Assembly (NCBI GenBank): GCA_000697055.1
Contig: JNDT01001938.1
Span: forward strand, 1-60,320
Length of the DNA: 60,320 bases
Source: Saksenaea vasiformis B4078
Taxonomy: Eukaryota > Mucoromycota > Mucoromycetes > Mucorales > Saksenaeaceae
Direction of reading: 5' to 3'
A program made the translations under genes and the position numbers. Within the stretch, counting starts at the first letter, position 1, and the number at the start of each line of letters is the position of its first letter. Positions 23,180 to 35,788 of this stretch are shown here, one piece after another. The notes below the pieces were generated by a model. That model did not search any database. It was not told the DNA's origin and worked only from the letters and a program-made list of their open reading frames with translations.

Positions 23180-25888
23180 ATGTACAGAGCAGCGGCCCAT
23201 TCTGTGGCCAGACAAACGATCAGAAACGTTCTGAGACGCACCACTGTAAACCAATATCGTAGACAGCTTTCGTCCATGAGGTGGTCCGCACAAGCGCATG
23301 TCAAACCATTGACTGCAATGCCTGCCACCATGCGTTATTTTGCAACCGCTACTGAAGCTCCCGCGTTACGATATAAAGATAGCCCATTTGTCAAATGGAA
23401 GCTGTTTCCTGATTTTGAACGAGTGCTTTCTGACGCTAAACCCGAGGTCGCGATTCCTGTGTTTGAAGAAATGCTCAAAACGGCGCGCGAGCAGTTCCTC
23501 GAATTGGAGAAGAAATTTGAGCCAACATGGGAAGGATCGATTGGGCAATGTAACATATCTTCTGAGCAGGATATTTGAGGCTCATGATAATATGTAGTAT
23601 CTGAGCTTGAGGATGAGATCTCGCGCTCTTTTTCATTGTTATCGCACCTGAATGGCGTGAGAAACTCGCCTGAACTGCGTACCACGCTCGAAAAGCTCCA
23701 GGTAAACGTGTTATCATTTTCCATTTCAATGCTTAACAGCTCTCCCGGTTGATTAGCCTCAATTTGTTCAATTGAGTCTGTTAATGAATCAGTCCGAGCC
23801 AAAGTTCAAGGCTTTGCAAGGATTACAAAATTCAGCGGAATGGAACAACCTTGACAAGGTCCAACAACGAATTGTCACCAAAGCCTTGCGTAGCATGAAA
23901 AATGCTGGTATTGGCTTTGCAGAAGGTTCCCCCGAGAAGAAAAGATTTAATGAGATTTCTGAACGCCTATCCCAACTGTCACTCACTTTCAGCAACAATG
24001 TCCTTGATGCTACTAAAGCCTTCAAGCTTGTCATTAAGGACAAGGCTGAGCTAGAAGGTTGCTCTGACAGGTTTTTGGAAACACTCAAGAAGAATGGTGA
24101 ACAGCTGGGAGAAAAAGAAGGATACTGCATTACGCTGGACCCTACAGTCTATGTTCCATTTATGATGAATTGCAGCAATCGCGAGTTACGGGAAAAGGTA
24201 AAGTACTTGTGCTGAAGGGGAAACCAGAAAATTCATGAAAGCTGCGTAGGTCTACAGAGCCAACGTCACCAAGGCATCCACAGACGCATTGAACAACGAA
24301 CCGATTATCAACGAGATTCTGGCGTTAAAACAGGAGAAAGCGCGTCTTCTTGGTTACGAAACGTATGCTGATCTCTCCCTTTCGGTCAAAATGGCTCAGA
24401 CGCTGCCTGCTGCTGAGGAATTGCTCGACAAATTATTTACATCTTCTGTTCAACATGCCAAGAAAGAAGTTGATGACCTGTCCCGGTTTGCAACGGAAAA
24501 TTTGGGTCAGACAGAGCCTTTGGCATCCTGGGACGTAGCCTACGTTTCAGAGCAATATCGGAAAGCATTATTCAAGTACGATGAAGAAACGATATCCCAG
24601 TATTTTGCTTTTCCCAAGGTACTCCAGGGTCTTTTTGACGTTGCAAATGAAGTCCTTGGTATTCAAGTGAAGGAATTAAAAGCATCCGAGATGGCACAGC
24701 GTAACATTACAACATGGCATGAAGATGTGAAGGTCTTTGAAGTATCCGAAAACAACAAGGTAAAGGCATACTTCTATGGCGACTTCTACTCCAGACCTGC
24801 AGAAAAGCGCGGCGGTGCCTGGATGGATATAGTCACTACTCGCCAGAAACATGAGAATGGAGAAGTGACATTACCCGTTGGTAAGCCTTTTTTCCTTCCC
24901 ATGGTTGTGGTATGTTCATTCGTCCAACTTGATTTCAATAGCCCACCTCGTATGCAACCAAGCTCCTCCACGATCTGCAGATGCTCCTTCGTTGATGCAG
25001 TTCAGAGACGTTGAAACTCTTTTCCATGAATTTGGTCACTGTTTGCAGCATGTAATTTTACACCGGGCTAAACACAACGTGTCTAATCAATCTTGATAGA
25101 TGATGACTCGCGTGGAATATCCCGATGCATCTGGTCTCAATGGAATTGAGTGGGATTTTGTGGAGGTAAACTCTAATTAATTTCAATTCATTCGCTAACG
25201 GCGTATTCTATGCAGGTTGCTTCACAATTCATGGAGAATTTCTGTAGTGAACCAGAATGGTTAGAGAGACTATCTGGTCATTACAAAACAGGAGAGCCTA
25301 TGCCAAAGGAAATGATTGATGCACTTGTCCAAAACCGCCAGTTTTTGAGCGGCATGGCCATGTTACGTCAGGTAACCAGAAAATACCATGACGTGTTAGC
25401 ATTGAACTCAACGTTTATTTCGATCAGTTGCACTTTGCTAAGGTCGACTTGACTCTGCACTCTCGATTCACACCGCCATCATCAGCTTCTGATCAGACGG
25501 TCTTCGACGTCGATGCTGAAATTGCAAAGGACACCGTGCTAGTCCCGCGATTGGCCGAAGATCGATTCTTATGTAGTTTTAACCACATCTTCGGTGGAGG
25601 TTATAGTGCCGGCTATTACAGGTAACAACGCAGGGTTTTTGCACAGGATAGCTTAATGCTGGTCATAGTTACAAATGGTCCGAGACGTATTCAGCGGATG
25701 CATACAGTGCTTTTGAGGAAGCCAAAGAAAAGGGAGAACCAATTTCGCAGGTTGGCAAACGTTATCGTGATACTGTTTTGGCCTTGGGAGGAGGCACTGC
25801 ACCGCAAGATGTATGGAAAATGTTTAGAGAAAGAGAAAATGTCGATGTCAAGGCATTACTGCGTCATTCAGGTTTAGCTGCACAGTAG
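23180..25888 (+). CDS. M3-family zinc oligopeptidase, mitochondrial
   Basis: Thimet/oligopeptidase-A type metallopeptidase that cleaves short peptides, such as released presequences. The N-terminus is rich in Arg, Ser and Ala with no acids for about 35 residues ([20 protein letters not shown]), so import into mitochondria is expected. The zinc site [13 protein letters not shown] (HEXXH, about 25010-25050) is intact, with the third ligand region [17 protein letters not shown] after an intron. The C-terminus has [19 protein letters not shown] and [12 protein letters not shown], conserved in M3A. About nine exons with introns of 50-70 bases; exon 2 begins near 23612 and exon 3 near 23757. It resembles plant organellar oligopeptidase and bacterial OpdA more than Oct1. 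Confidence 0.9.
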
Positions 25889-26295
25889 ATGAATAAATCT
25901 AGACAGTGCTGTTTTCTGGCAGCGTTTAGGCCATGGTGCAATATATCGCGTAATGATCCCAACCCAGGGTGTAGCGCGTAACCAATATCAGTCGACATCC
26001 CAGAAGCCCAAACTGTAGCGCTGGGATACTCGAGAACGTGTATGAAAAGTCGAACACAAAATCCACTGAACTCACTTCTACGGAGACCTGTAGCACGGTT
26101 TAAGAGCTTTTCGAAAAGAACTATATTTGATCACACCACTACCAATACGAATAGGTTATTCCGGGTCCAGGAGGTATAGTCCATCTCATCGTTGTTTCGT
26201 TTGTCGATTATTTTCGTCAGCCTCGTCGTCTCGCTGTCGCTTTCGAGAAATAAAACTATCTGGAATAGGCACGTCGAGATCTATACATACTGTTC
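25889..26295. other. Convergent intergenic region, no gene seen
   Basis: Lies between the stops of the M3 peptidase (+) and the PARN gene (-). Presumably both 3' untranslated regions and polyadenylation sites. No conserved structure recognised. Confidence 0.4.
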
Positions 26296-28538
26296 TTAGC
26301 CCCATTCACATGTAGACTCATATATAGGATGCCTACCGTCATAACTGGGACCGCCATTAGGAATACTATTCAGTAAGGAAGGCTCATTTTCTGTAGGAGG
26401 GGTCTCGCTCTCGCTTTTTGCTTCATTTTCTTCGGAACTGTCAGATCGTTTCAAAGGTTCCAATAGTTGCCATTGTTCATAACTTAACAATTCCATGGAC
26501 GCGACTTGAGCTGTAATGCCATATTTTGCGCCTTCGATCTGCAGGTCTCCAGACAGGTATTCATGTAGCCGTTCTTTGCCCAACATCCCCAAGTTTGCCG
26601 ACGCAACCTTGTCTGGTCTTACTTTCAGCCATGCACCGCTGTTATCAATCCATGTAATGCTCATCGGATGTAATTCAGGATACAACTTGTAAATGGCCCC
26701 ACTGGTAAGGCCCTTAGGGATATTGTTGAGAAATAGAAGGGTGTTATTATCCTCGTCGGACGGCTGATCTTTCTGGAAATCAAAATACGGGAAGATCGTT
26801 CGCATCGAACATATTCTGTTGTAATGTTCTAGTAAGGAAGGATCCAAGAAGTTGATCGATTTGTTCGTGTCAGCAGCAGATGTATCCACCATTCGCAGTT
26901 CTTCGGTTGCAGTTGGACTTTTGGCACCAAATTTCTTTTTCTTTTTGCTGGAATTCGCTTCTTCTATGATATTACTTGTTAATGTTCTTGTCATTCCAGC
27001 CTAGTTAACATACCCTCTTTCTCCTTAATATAGTACACAAATCCGAGAAAGACCACACCAGTCATGTATGCATCATATCCTGCTTCATGCATCGCAATTT
27101 CACCTCCTTCTTTTTTGGAATAACGATTATATCCATCTGCCATTACTACAAAGAATTGCATTCGTAAATAACCTCGTTGATATAGTCTGTTATTTCTTCT
27201 TACCGATGCTCGGACCTCCATTCTCTAACTCCTCTGCAACAGTATTGTACAACGAACCAAGGACGGAGGTATCAAAACAGTCCTTTAAAGAACCAAAGAT
27301 ATACTTGAGACCTGTGTAGCTTTTGGAGACTTACTTTTAAATGAGGATGGAACTCGGCAAGATACTTGGTATCAACGAAACTACGCCACTGTCAATAAGG
27401 CGTGATTACGAAATCATGGACTTACTTTGGCCACATATCTAATGCTACAGCTCTCAACTCTGTAATACTTTCTGGCAAATGCGTCCAGAACTGCTCAATC
27501 GTGTGACACAAGTCAAAGATTCCATTATGCGCCACTACTGGGCAACCAGCTTCCTTAATGACTTCAATAACTCTCCGGAAATTTAAGCTGGGACCCTAAG
27601 CAACGAACGATCAATTTACGACGCCACTTCAACAACATGTACCTTCCGGCTCATCCTTCGTTTTTTTCGTTCTTCGTCGTTAAGTTTGTGGATTTCCACA
27701 TGTTTCGAATCTCTAACTCTCGCTTCGAGAAAGCCGTTATATTCACTATAGCGAAGTTAATCATAGCGTGAATGGACAAATGATACTTACGAGCTTTGAA
27801 GCTCATAACGTATATGTGCCTTTATGCTTGAATTGTTTGCTTGGATGACCAAAGGTCTGTATGTGGATCCTTGTAACCATTGCTTAATTTGCTCTCTTGG
27901 ATATTCGTTAAGTCAGTCTAAAATTTACCCCGCTTCGTACCTGATAACACTCATCACTCTTTGTTGGCGTATGGTCATTACTACAGCAGATATAGAAATT
28001 TGTTAACTTTTCGAGTAACTTGTTTTTAGTACCAGGTAGTTCTTTGATTATTGTTGTATGACTTGTTGTAAACGATGCAGCTTCTTCCGGAAAGTTATAG
28101 AAGGGTATTCCTCCATCGATCAGCTTATTGAAATCAAAATGGTTACTTCGTAGAAAGCTTAGACTACTGGCGCTGGACAGAAAAGATCGTGAACTGGTGA
28201 TGTTGTCTGTATCACAACCGAAGATATAAAAGTTGTAAGGTTTCGCTACGTAACTGCTGCCGATGCGCTTAAATGTGCAAACGCCATACTGAACAATGGT
28301 GTACTCCTTAACACTCATGCGTATCTTGTTGTAGCGCAATTCCATATCGTCTAAATGGGAAAACCCTTGCAATGGGGTTGTCAAACCTATAAATCTTCCA
28401 TGAGAATGAATGTTTCTCCTTAGCATTTGTATATCTTCTACCCGTAAACTCAGCATCGATTGATATGAAATCAGCTTCCAGAATGGATTGCCTGATCTCT
28501 GGAAACTTTTCTTCAAACGATTGCTTTAACACTTCCAT
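26296..28538 (-). CDS. Poly(A)-specific ribonuclease, PARN homologue
   Basis: DEDD-type 3' exonuclease that shortens poly(A) tails and trims small RNAs. Starting at ATG 28538 the protein begins MEVLKQSFEEKFPEIRQSIL and gives ADFISIDAEFTGL, the first catalytic Asp-Glu pair of the CAF1/PARN fold. Later exons hold NHFDFNKLIDGGIPFYN, then VVAHNGIFDLCHTIEQF with the second Asp, LKSKSPK-like and CFDTS segments, and GGEIAMHEAGYDAYMTG with the last His/Asp. The final exon (from 26963) has a lysine run and an RRM-like domain (TLLFLNNIPKGL, SITWIDNSGAWLKV), as in PARN. The intron at 26964-27013 (GTATGT to ATAG, 50 bases) gives the best join. An upstream in-frame ATG at 28619 would add a hydrophobic leader and is judged not to be the start. 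Confidence 0.9.
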
Positions 28539-29026
28539 GAAGTAGGTTGAGCAAAGGAGGAGCAGAAAGATCTTCGTTAGAAATAGGTATTCTAAGCCAC
28601 TATTCTTGAGTCTAACCATGCATGATTTGGCTACTGAAAGCAGATTCTTACTATTACACGTTACTAAAAACTAACAATCTAATTCAAGCGAACTGCTTTA
28701 TACTGGATGCGTCGAAGCATTTCCCCTACCCTGGATGGTATTGCATGAACGCCCATGAACATCAATTTAAAGTCCCGACCGCGTGAAGTAACATCTCTCT
28801 GCATGGATGTCCAGAGCTGTTTGCAAGCAATGCGCTTTGCTATCGCACTCTATCCGGATAAATGTTCACTCGTACGGCTTACAAGTGATGAGCCGTGTTG
28901 GAGGAGGCTAATCTGTACTGCTCAATCATAGCAAAAGAGAGAAACCGGCTGATCTTTAATTTGATTGACATCTGCAGTGGCTTTTCGTGCGATATATTCG
29001 CAAGGGTGAATCATGGTGTATGATGT
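28539..29026. other. Divergent promoter region of PARN and IMPACT genes
   Basis: 488 bases between the two starts. No coding signal and no clear motif beyond AT-rich stretches. Confidence 0.4.
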
Positions 29027-30068
29027 ATGACCGATTCCGTTAGTGAAAACCGGGAATTACAACAGGAGGAATGCTTGGCCCTTGAGGCTATATTTGGAGA
29101 AGAGGCTTTTAAAAAGGATTCCACTTCACCAGATGCGTACATTTATGCCCTGAACCTTGATGCCGATGATCCGGAACTGAAATCGCCACGCTTGATGGTT
29201 TTACGTTTCTTTCTACCTCCAACATACCCGAGTCAAGATATGCCTATCTATGAAGTGTCTTCTGTATATTGTGGGGACCGCAAGGTAGATCAACCCATGC
29301 TGGATGCAATCCATGCAGGGTTTACTGCTTTATTTCAGCCAAACCAAGTCGTTCTATTCGAGTGGATTGAATGGCTTCGTGAGTTCCTCGAACAGGAGGT
29401 ACCACCCGCAACAAACAACGTCGATAATCTTACGAGGCAAATGGACGCTCAAACTTTGGATGACGAACCAGAAATCCAAGAAGAAACCTCATATGAATTA
29501 CCCCCAAACGCTTCTACTTCTACCCGCAACTCTGTGCCAGAAATCTATTCCAGCGAGTCACTACACGATCGAAAATCTGTATTTATAGCCCACATAGCCG
29601 AAGTACATAATCTGGATGAAGTAAATGCGGTAAGGGCGAAGCTGCTGGAGAATAAAAAGATCGCCAGAGCAACCCACAACATTATGGCATACCGCATTGT
29701 CTTGGATGATGGACGTATACTTCAAGACAATGATGATGACGGTGAAACTGCTGCTGGTGGTAAGAGCTATATCAATGCCACGGGATGATAAATCGACTCA
29801 AAATTTGTTGTATAAGGGCGGTTGCAACATTTGATGCAAATTTTGGATGTGGAAAATGTTGTGGTTATCGTTAGTCGATGGTTTGGGGGTAAGAAAACCA
29901 ACACCTAGGATATTCGGTTACCATTCTAACGAGGGCTATCTGGTAGGTATCTTGCTAGGCGCTGACAGATTCAAGGATATCAATAACTGTGCACGGAAAG
30001 CTTTGGAGGATTGCGGGTATATCAAGGATAGTCAAAAGGCAACTTCGAAAACAAGACGTAAAAAATAG
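29027..30068 (+). CDS. IMPACT/YIH1 homologue (RWD plus UPF0029 domains)
   Basis: Binds the Gcn2 activator Gcn1 and thereby restrains the eIF2-alpha kinase Gcn2 in amino-acid starvation. Three exons (introns 29760-29816 and 29889-29946) give 308 residues in frame. Residues 1-130 form an RWD domain (QQEECLALEAIFGEEAF, FFLPPTYPSQDMPIY, LFEWIEWLREFLE). The second half is the ancient IMPACT fold: HDRKSVFIAHIAEVHN, HNIMAYRIV, DDDGETAAGGRLQHLMQILD and VENVVVIVSRWFGGILLGAD then RFKDINNCARKAL. It ends with a basic tail (KTRRKK). The stop is 22 bases from the stop of the convergent mL60 gene. Confidence 0.95.
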
Positions 30069-30090
30069 TTTATCATTTATATACAACTCT

Positions 30091-30462
30091 TTAAAATCCT
30101 GGTGGGCTTGTTCTCATAGTCTTCTTGGTAAATTTGGGCACCTTATGGAACGATTTGCGGTGGCCTAAGCCATATCGGCTGAATACTGTGTACTTGTCTC
30201 TTGGAGTCATTTGGGCCTCAGTGGGGAGAGTGAGAGCCTCCGTTAATGCCTTGCATTGAACGCCAGACTCAGCGACAGTGGCGATGACTTGATCGACATC
30301 TCTCAATCTCTTGCGGACATTGGCCTTGCGCGAGCCGGACATACGGAAGGGATTTTTCCTAATGAACGTCGTAAGCTTCGGTTATATAACTGATAGGCGA
30401 AGAGGACTGTACCAGAGTAAACCTCCTTGAGCAACAAATGATGGGCGGAATGGACCAAACAT
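30091..30462 (-). CDS. MRPL31: Mitochondrial large-subunit ribosomal protein mL60 (MRPL31)
   Basis: Two exons (intron 30359-30412, 54 bases) make 105 residues, close to the family's usual length. The N-terminus MFGPFRPSFVAQGGLLWKNP spans the splice site and matches the hallmark of fungal mL60. The second exon continues RMSGSRKANVRKRLRDVDQV and ends with MTPRDKYTVFSRYGLGHRKS then HKVPKFTKKT. It is a structural protein of the fungal mitochondrial large ribosomal subunit. Tail-to-tail with IMPACT (22 bases) and head-to-head with RRP1 (145 bases between starts). Confidence 0.94.
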
Positions 30463-30607
30463 CTTCTTTGTCAGTACCCAAAAAGCAAGGTTCCCCTTCC
30501 TTACTGTCAGCCCGACCCAGTGGCTTGCGTGACAGCGAACCTTCACCGTGGCTTCGCCGCTCTGAAGACGGAAGAAATAAGCTCCTCGTCCTTCTTTAAC
30601 ATAAACC

Positions 30608-31576
30608 ATGTCCACAGCAGCGATCAGCGACGATTTTGCCTTGCCCCTTGGAAAGCAGCTAGCGGCAAATGGTAAAATGTAGCAAGGAAAGCTTATTGCT
30701 CACATTTCGTCATTGCAGAGAAAAAGAATCGTGACAAGGCAGTACGATCGCTTCGAAGATTTTTATCTACGGGCCCAGAGCTATCAAAATTAGACTTGTT
30801 AAAGCTGTGGAAAGGACTCTTTTATTGTACGTGATAATTAACAGGAGTAGTCGTTACTGAATATATGTTGCATAGGCTTTTGGATGTCTGATAAACCTTT
30901 GGTGCAACAAGCTCTAGCCAACGACCTTGCCTCGCTTGTATTGGACATACCATCATCGAATGCCGTTGCGTTTCTGAGTGCCTTTTGGGAGATTCACTGC
31001 AAAGAATGGCACGGTCTTGATAGAATTAGGTAGGACGCGGAAAGTCTCGTAAGAATGAAACCATTAACTTACTCCCTGCAGACTTGACAAGTATTACTTG
31101 CTGTTCCGGCGGGTCATCTACTACTCATTTCAGCTATTAGCCGATCAGGAATGGGACGAAGGATTGGTTAACGAATACACAACGATGCTATTGGATGGAC
31201 CATTGCAGTAAGTCTTTGCCGATCTATCGAATATAACTGAGAAATCCATAGTCCGACAGATCGTACCAAACCTGACGCGATTCGATATCACATCATGGAT
31301 CTGTACTTTGAGGAATTGGACAAAGTGCTGGATAAACAGCGAGAAGCGTTGTCATTGGATGAAGATGAAGAATTAGACATACCAATTGAAGAATTGAAAC
31401 GACCATTGAGGGTGCTAGCAAAGGATGCCAACTATAAGGTCACAAGGAAAAGAGCCCAGGAAAATCTCGCACAGTATGAGGAACAGGAGGAAGAAGAAGA
31501 AGAGGAACTGGACGAGGAGCTGGATGACGAACAAGATGACGAACTAGATGACGAACTAAATGAAATGGAGGAATAA
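30608..31576 (+). CDS. RRP1/NOP52-type ribosomal RNA processing protein
   Basis: Nucleolar factor for 60S subunit assembly (27S pre-rRNA processing). Starting from ATG 30608 ([20 protein letters not shown]), exons are joined over introns near 30672-30718, 30831-30873, 31030-31080 and 31209-31251. The protein has the NOP52 domain: [66 protein letters not shown] and [17 protein letters not shown]. The tail is almost wholly acidic ([18 protein letters not shown]), encoded by GAA/GAC repeats. It probably shares a bidirectional promoter with mL60, both serving ribosome production. Confidence 0.93.
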
Positions 31577-32299
31577 TACGTGCTAATCTTTTTTCACTAT
31601 ATTGCATAAATCACATTCTACTCTCATACGCAAAAAAAAAAAAAAAAAAAGGAAAACCATATTTTGAAGGGAAGGCGCAGAAACTAAATGACGATTGTTG
31701 CAAAACTGGATACTCTTCCAACAATTATACAGCTAAACAGTTTGCTGTCCATGAATTTTCTGTCATAACGTCTCTCACATCTGCTAAAGTTGTAAATTTA
31801 ATATTTTCGCTTTTATGTGAGCTATTTTTTTAATTGATAGCTTGGCTAAAGGATTCTTTCTGCTCATGCGTTCCATCTTTCAACGTTCGCTTACCTTCCC
31901 AGTGAAATATAACTGGTTCTGGTCATTATCGGCAGTTCGTTGATGATGTCACGATAGAAACGATGCTTTGAATAATATCAGAGAAAGACAGGCTGGTAGC
32001 AACAAAAAGGAACCTCTTCTACTCATTTGACTTTCTGTTCCCTTCCGCCACCGGCTGTCCGGCCTAAGTGGATGATTCTGCTTTTGGATGAAGGAAGAAA
32101 TATTTATAGGAACTGTCCTTGCGAGACATTATTAGCATCTGACAAATCTCGTATTACGACGTACAGCTTACAAAGTCCTAAGTACAGAGGCAAGATTTTC
32201 CGAGTAACTTCACATGAACTTGATCGCTCCAATGCGCACTGTTTTATTTGGCGGAATAGAGAAGAGCTCATAGTTGTAATGGAATAGTACTTCAGTATC
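31577..32299. other. Intergenic, poly(A) tract, no gene seen
   Basis: A run of about 20 A residues at 31631-31650 lies just after the RRP1 gene. The remainder is AT-rich with short unsupported frames. Confidence 0.4.
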
Positions 32300-32730
32300 G
32301 TCTTAGTTATTCCGAAGGTAGTTCTGCCGTGGGCGGATGCACTTATAATAAGTGCGGGACGGCAAGAGACGTCTTGGCTAATAAGGCCAATGCAGTGTGT
32401 AACGCAAGCAGAGAAGTCTTGCGGATGCGGCATCCGGCGATCTATTGCGGAAAATGAGCAGTGCTGGGTGAGACAAAATTTACTTGCGTGGCGAACTTTA
32501 GTTACACACGCACGCAGCCAAGAGGATTCAGGATAGACTTCGCGAAAGCCAAAGAAAAGAAAAAGGACAGAAGAACATGAATATCCCTGTATGTGTAATG
32601 AATTGAAACTATTACTTAAAATATTTTCTCAAATTAGAGATAAGCGAATAAAGAAGTACTCCCCTTATTAAATTTCTATCGCACGCATTATCTGAAACAT
32701 ATTTTGTGTCAGATAGCGGGAACCTGTCAG
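32300..32730 (-). repeat. Composite repeat, diverged copy (part C only)
   Basis: Matches 37436-37760 in the same orientation: GCGATCTATTGCGGAA versus GCGATCTATTCCGGAA, then an ACAAAATTTACTT / ACAACATTTACTT pair, ACGCAGCCAAGA in both, and ACATGAATA..CTGTATGTGTAATGAA in both. It is more decayed than the copies at 13.4 and 37.4 kb, and no part B was found beside it. Confidence 0.5.
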
Positions 32731-33013
32731 TGGCATAAACGCAACGCAGAAGAGCATAGGATACTAGTAGACCCATTGTATAAAACGTGTAAAGTATTAC
32801 TTTTTAGTATAAGACAATTTGGAGGTAACCAAACAATTGCAAATGGACCAAACGTATATGAATTGCTTGGTAATGAAAGCAGATTTACCAGCGGAACTTC
32901 AATCACTCTAAGGCGGAGCATGGACTGCGTTCTGTGTGTCCGAAGATCGGATCCTTTTCTTGGCAATCGTATGGAAATCTGGGCTGTTCCTGTTATCATT
33001 TCTATTTACCATT

Positions 33014-35136
33014 ATGCCTCGAGCTTGTCATCTTTGCCGCTGGACGGGGTGCTACCAGTCCTTCGACGAAGTTGTAGACCTACACCAACATTTATCTGAT
33101 GAGCACGTTGGTCGAAAGGCAACCAACAACCTTTGTCTACATTGTCATTGGAACAATTGCGGCGCAGTTGCCGCGAAACGAGATCACCTCATAAGTCACC
33201 TAAAGGTGCATTTGCCGCTAAAACGTAGGCTCGACCGTCAATTGGAAAGCAACTAACTGTTTAATTCATAGCATATGCATGCTCCGTATGTTTGCCTCGT
33301 TCCCTGCGAATCGAATATCACTGAAAGTTAACGTAGGTCTGCAAAAAAGCCTTCAAACGGCCACAGGATTTGAAAAAACATGAAAAAACGCATACTATCG
33401 AGCATCAAGGTGAGTCTTCAATTTTTATTTATAAATGCTCACAGATTCCTTAATTATAGCATCACTCATGAGCAATCAACCTGGGTATAAACCAGTACGT
33501 CGCCGTCGCACAACGAAATCACAGAATTCGCCTATCACAACAAATTCACCCCCGGGAAAAGGTAAGTACTATTTATGTGTCATTCAGCTTGTTCATGCCT
33601 TTATTGAAGCTCGCTCCGACTTGTCTGAGCCATTGACTGCAAGCAGCCCGAGTACACAAAGAAGCAGCAGTGTCTACAGCGACGATAGCTACAACTTGAT
33701 TGAAACAGATTACAGCAGCGACAGTTTCTACAAACCAGAGCGCTTCCAGGATTCCGCGATATCCTACAGCTTTCCTGATTTGGGAGAATCAAAGATTCAT
33801 GATCCTTTACAGAACCTACTTCAAGATGTACTGCATAATTCGAATTTATCACCCGAATATGACACAAGTAAGCAAAGTTACAAGCAAAGACAACCATCTA
33901 AAATATATCGAATTAGATATGATGGAAAGATTGGATTCGCTCGCTCGTGTCATTCATCAGTCAGATTACTGGACTCTTCCTGTCACCGATCAAGATGATA
34001 TAAATACCATGCAAAATTGGCTAGAACAGCTCTCTGCCAACATCGAGAGCGGGGTTTGCATCTACCCAGAAATTATTGCACAACCACAGAATGATCCTTA
34101 CATAACCACTCATATATCAGACGTCACTGTGTCTGATTCGTGTCAGCCATTATATCCATCGCTTGAAGGATCGGACAAAGGGGACTCATGGTCACTAACG
34201 AATAATAATAACATATCAACACTTGATTTATCCAGCGATTTCCTTGATTCCTTTGTATCACCGGAATCAACTAGCCACAATGTGCTTTCTGTACCTTCTA
34301 CAACATCTTGCGAAGATGAAAAACAATCGGTTATATCTGCCAGCTTCTGGGCTCCAGCACAATCTCCACAGACCGACAACAGCTCGACAGATGTACAGCC
34401 TACACCCCATACACCATCCAAGCCAATCGATTTCTCGAAACCACAAACTCCCTCACGTGCGCAGCAACAACCCAATGATCAATTTGAAACTACAAAAGAG
34501 GAAGCCATCATACCGAAACCAGTCAAAGACACTTCTTTAGCTTACGAGGACAAGAAAGAAGTACTTCATATGCTGAATGTATTCAATTCCAACAATGACA
34601 CAACCCTCACATCCTCTCCAAAACGCGACACGTGCGCTTCAGGACCTAAGGAAGAAAAGACCGAGTTAATTAAAAAGGAAGACAGTCCAGTTGTCTCAAC
34701 AACGCGCCCGACATCCCAAATCAAAGAGTACAAACCAGTAATGGATCTTTTAGCGACCGATCTGCCAGTTGACCAACCCTCTTCCCAAGCATCATCTCGA
34801 CGGACTTCACTATCATCTGTATCCTCACATTGTTCATGCACATCACACAGGACAGTGACCTTAGAAACCCCTACTCAGTCACCCTATGCCGATCTGACCG
34901 ACATGCTCCGCGAACTCTCCTGCCAAGACACAACGGAAGACGATACAGAAAGCGAAAATGAACCTCAAGTCATCAAGGAAAAGAAAGCGGATTCCTTAGA
35001 AATTCGCAGACGACATGCCAATGTTGTAAACCGTTTATGGGTAACGCTTATGGAATTATCTGTGAGTAGCAAACAGAAAGACTCTGGAGTAACTAAGAAG
35101 TACCCATTGTCTAACGCTGTACTGACTGCGATCTGA
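33014..35136 (+). CDS. PacC/Rim101-type pH-response zinc-finger factor
   Basis: Transcription factor for adaptation to ambient pH. Three C2H2 fingers in PacC order: CRWTGCYQSFDEVVDLHQHL with HVGRKATNNLCLHC, then CHWNNCGAVAAKRDHLISHL with KVHLPLK, then after two introns (about 33226-33270 and 33283-33337) YACSVCKKAFKRPQDLKKHE with KTHTIEHQ. The VGRK-TNN linker and KRPQDLKKH in finger 3 are diagnostic. After a basic stretch (KPVRRRRTTK) the remainder is long, Ser/Thr/Pro-rich and acidic, as in PacC; Dikarya PacC is activated by proteolysis of this part, which is not shown here. The ATG 33014 (MPRACHLC) is the best start seen; an extra 5' exon is possible. The 3' end may include another intron at 35062. 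Confidence 0.9.
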
Positions 35137-35788
35137 ACCGGTTAAAGTAATGCCCTAACATCTGTCTCTTATCCACCTTCCATACATCACTGATCCCGGC
35201 TATACTTTTATAAAAAGATAGCGTTATTTTTTTTTTTTTTTTGCTCATTCAACACTGACTATAACCACCCTTTTGGCTCGCTTTATAGGATTTTGCATGC
35301 AGTCCTGCTTTAGTTTAAATTATTTGGCTTTAGCTGCACATGAACTCTGCGCTAGGTAGTGATTCTTTCTACGTTAATCCAACCTTCATTGGACATGGAC
35401 GAAAAATGTGCTTAATGTGGTGTAAAAAGCCTGACTCTTAAAAATATTCACTGCCTTTTTCAATGATCTTGAGTGCTGTGCTGATTAGGGTGTTCATTCC
35501 GACCCTATCTCAAAGAAAACATCCAATAACAAAAATGTCCCTATGACAAAGTGCGCGGAAAATATATTTATCAAGAGGAGGGAAAAGAAAACACTAGAGC
35601 AAAAAAAAAAAAAAAAAAAGAGAACAAGGAAAATTAGAAGTAGAGCACGGCGTGGTGAAGAGGGTCCGCGGTTATAGAGAATAGGCAGAGAAATTATCGT
35701 TGGTGAGAGTGAACGTGGACTTGACGTAAAGCCATAGGCGAGGAGCTTAATCGCATAGGGAAGTCATTGTAGATGGTGGAGCAACCAT
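35137..35788. other. Intergenic with homopolymer tracts
   Basis: T run at 35227-35243 and A run at 35601-35618. ACGTTAATCCAA at 35372-35384 resembles the start of the composite repeat near 13420. No gene seen. Confidence 0.35.

Noticed and set aside
26964..27038. A 38-base GTGTAC intron in PARN
   Set aside because: A strong GTATGT donor with an ATAG acceptor gives a 50-base intron in frame.
9111..31576. A functional cluster of RNA-processing genes (INTS4, DXO, PARN, RRP1)
   Set aside because: Genes lie on both strands, separated by unrelated genes such as a P450, MADS factor and peptidase; these are common housekeeping genes, so coincidence is the simpler reading.
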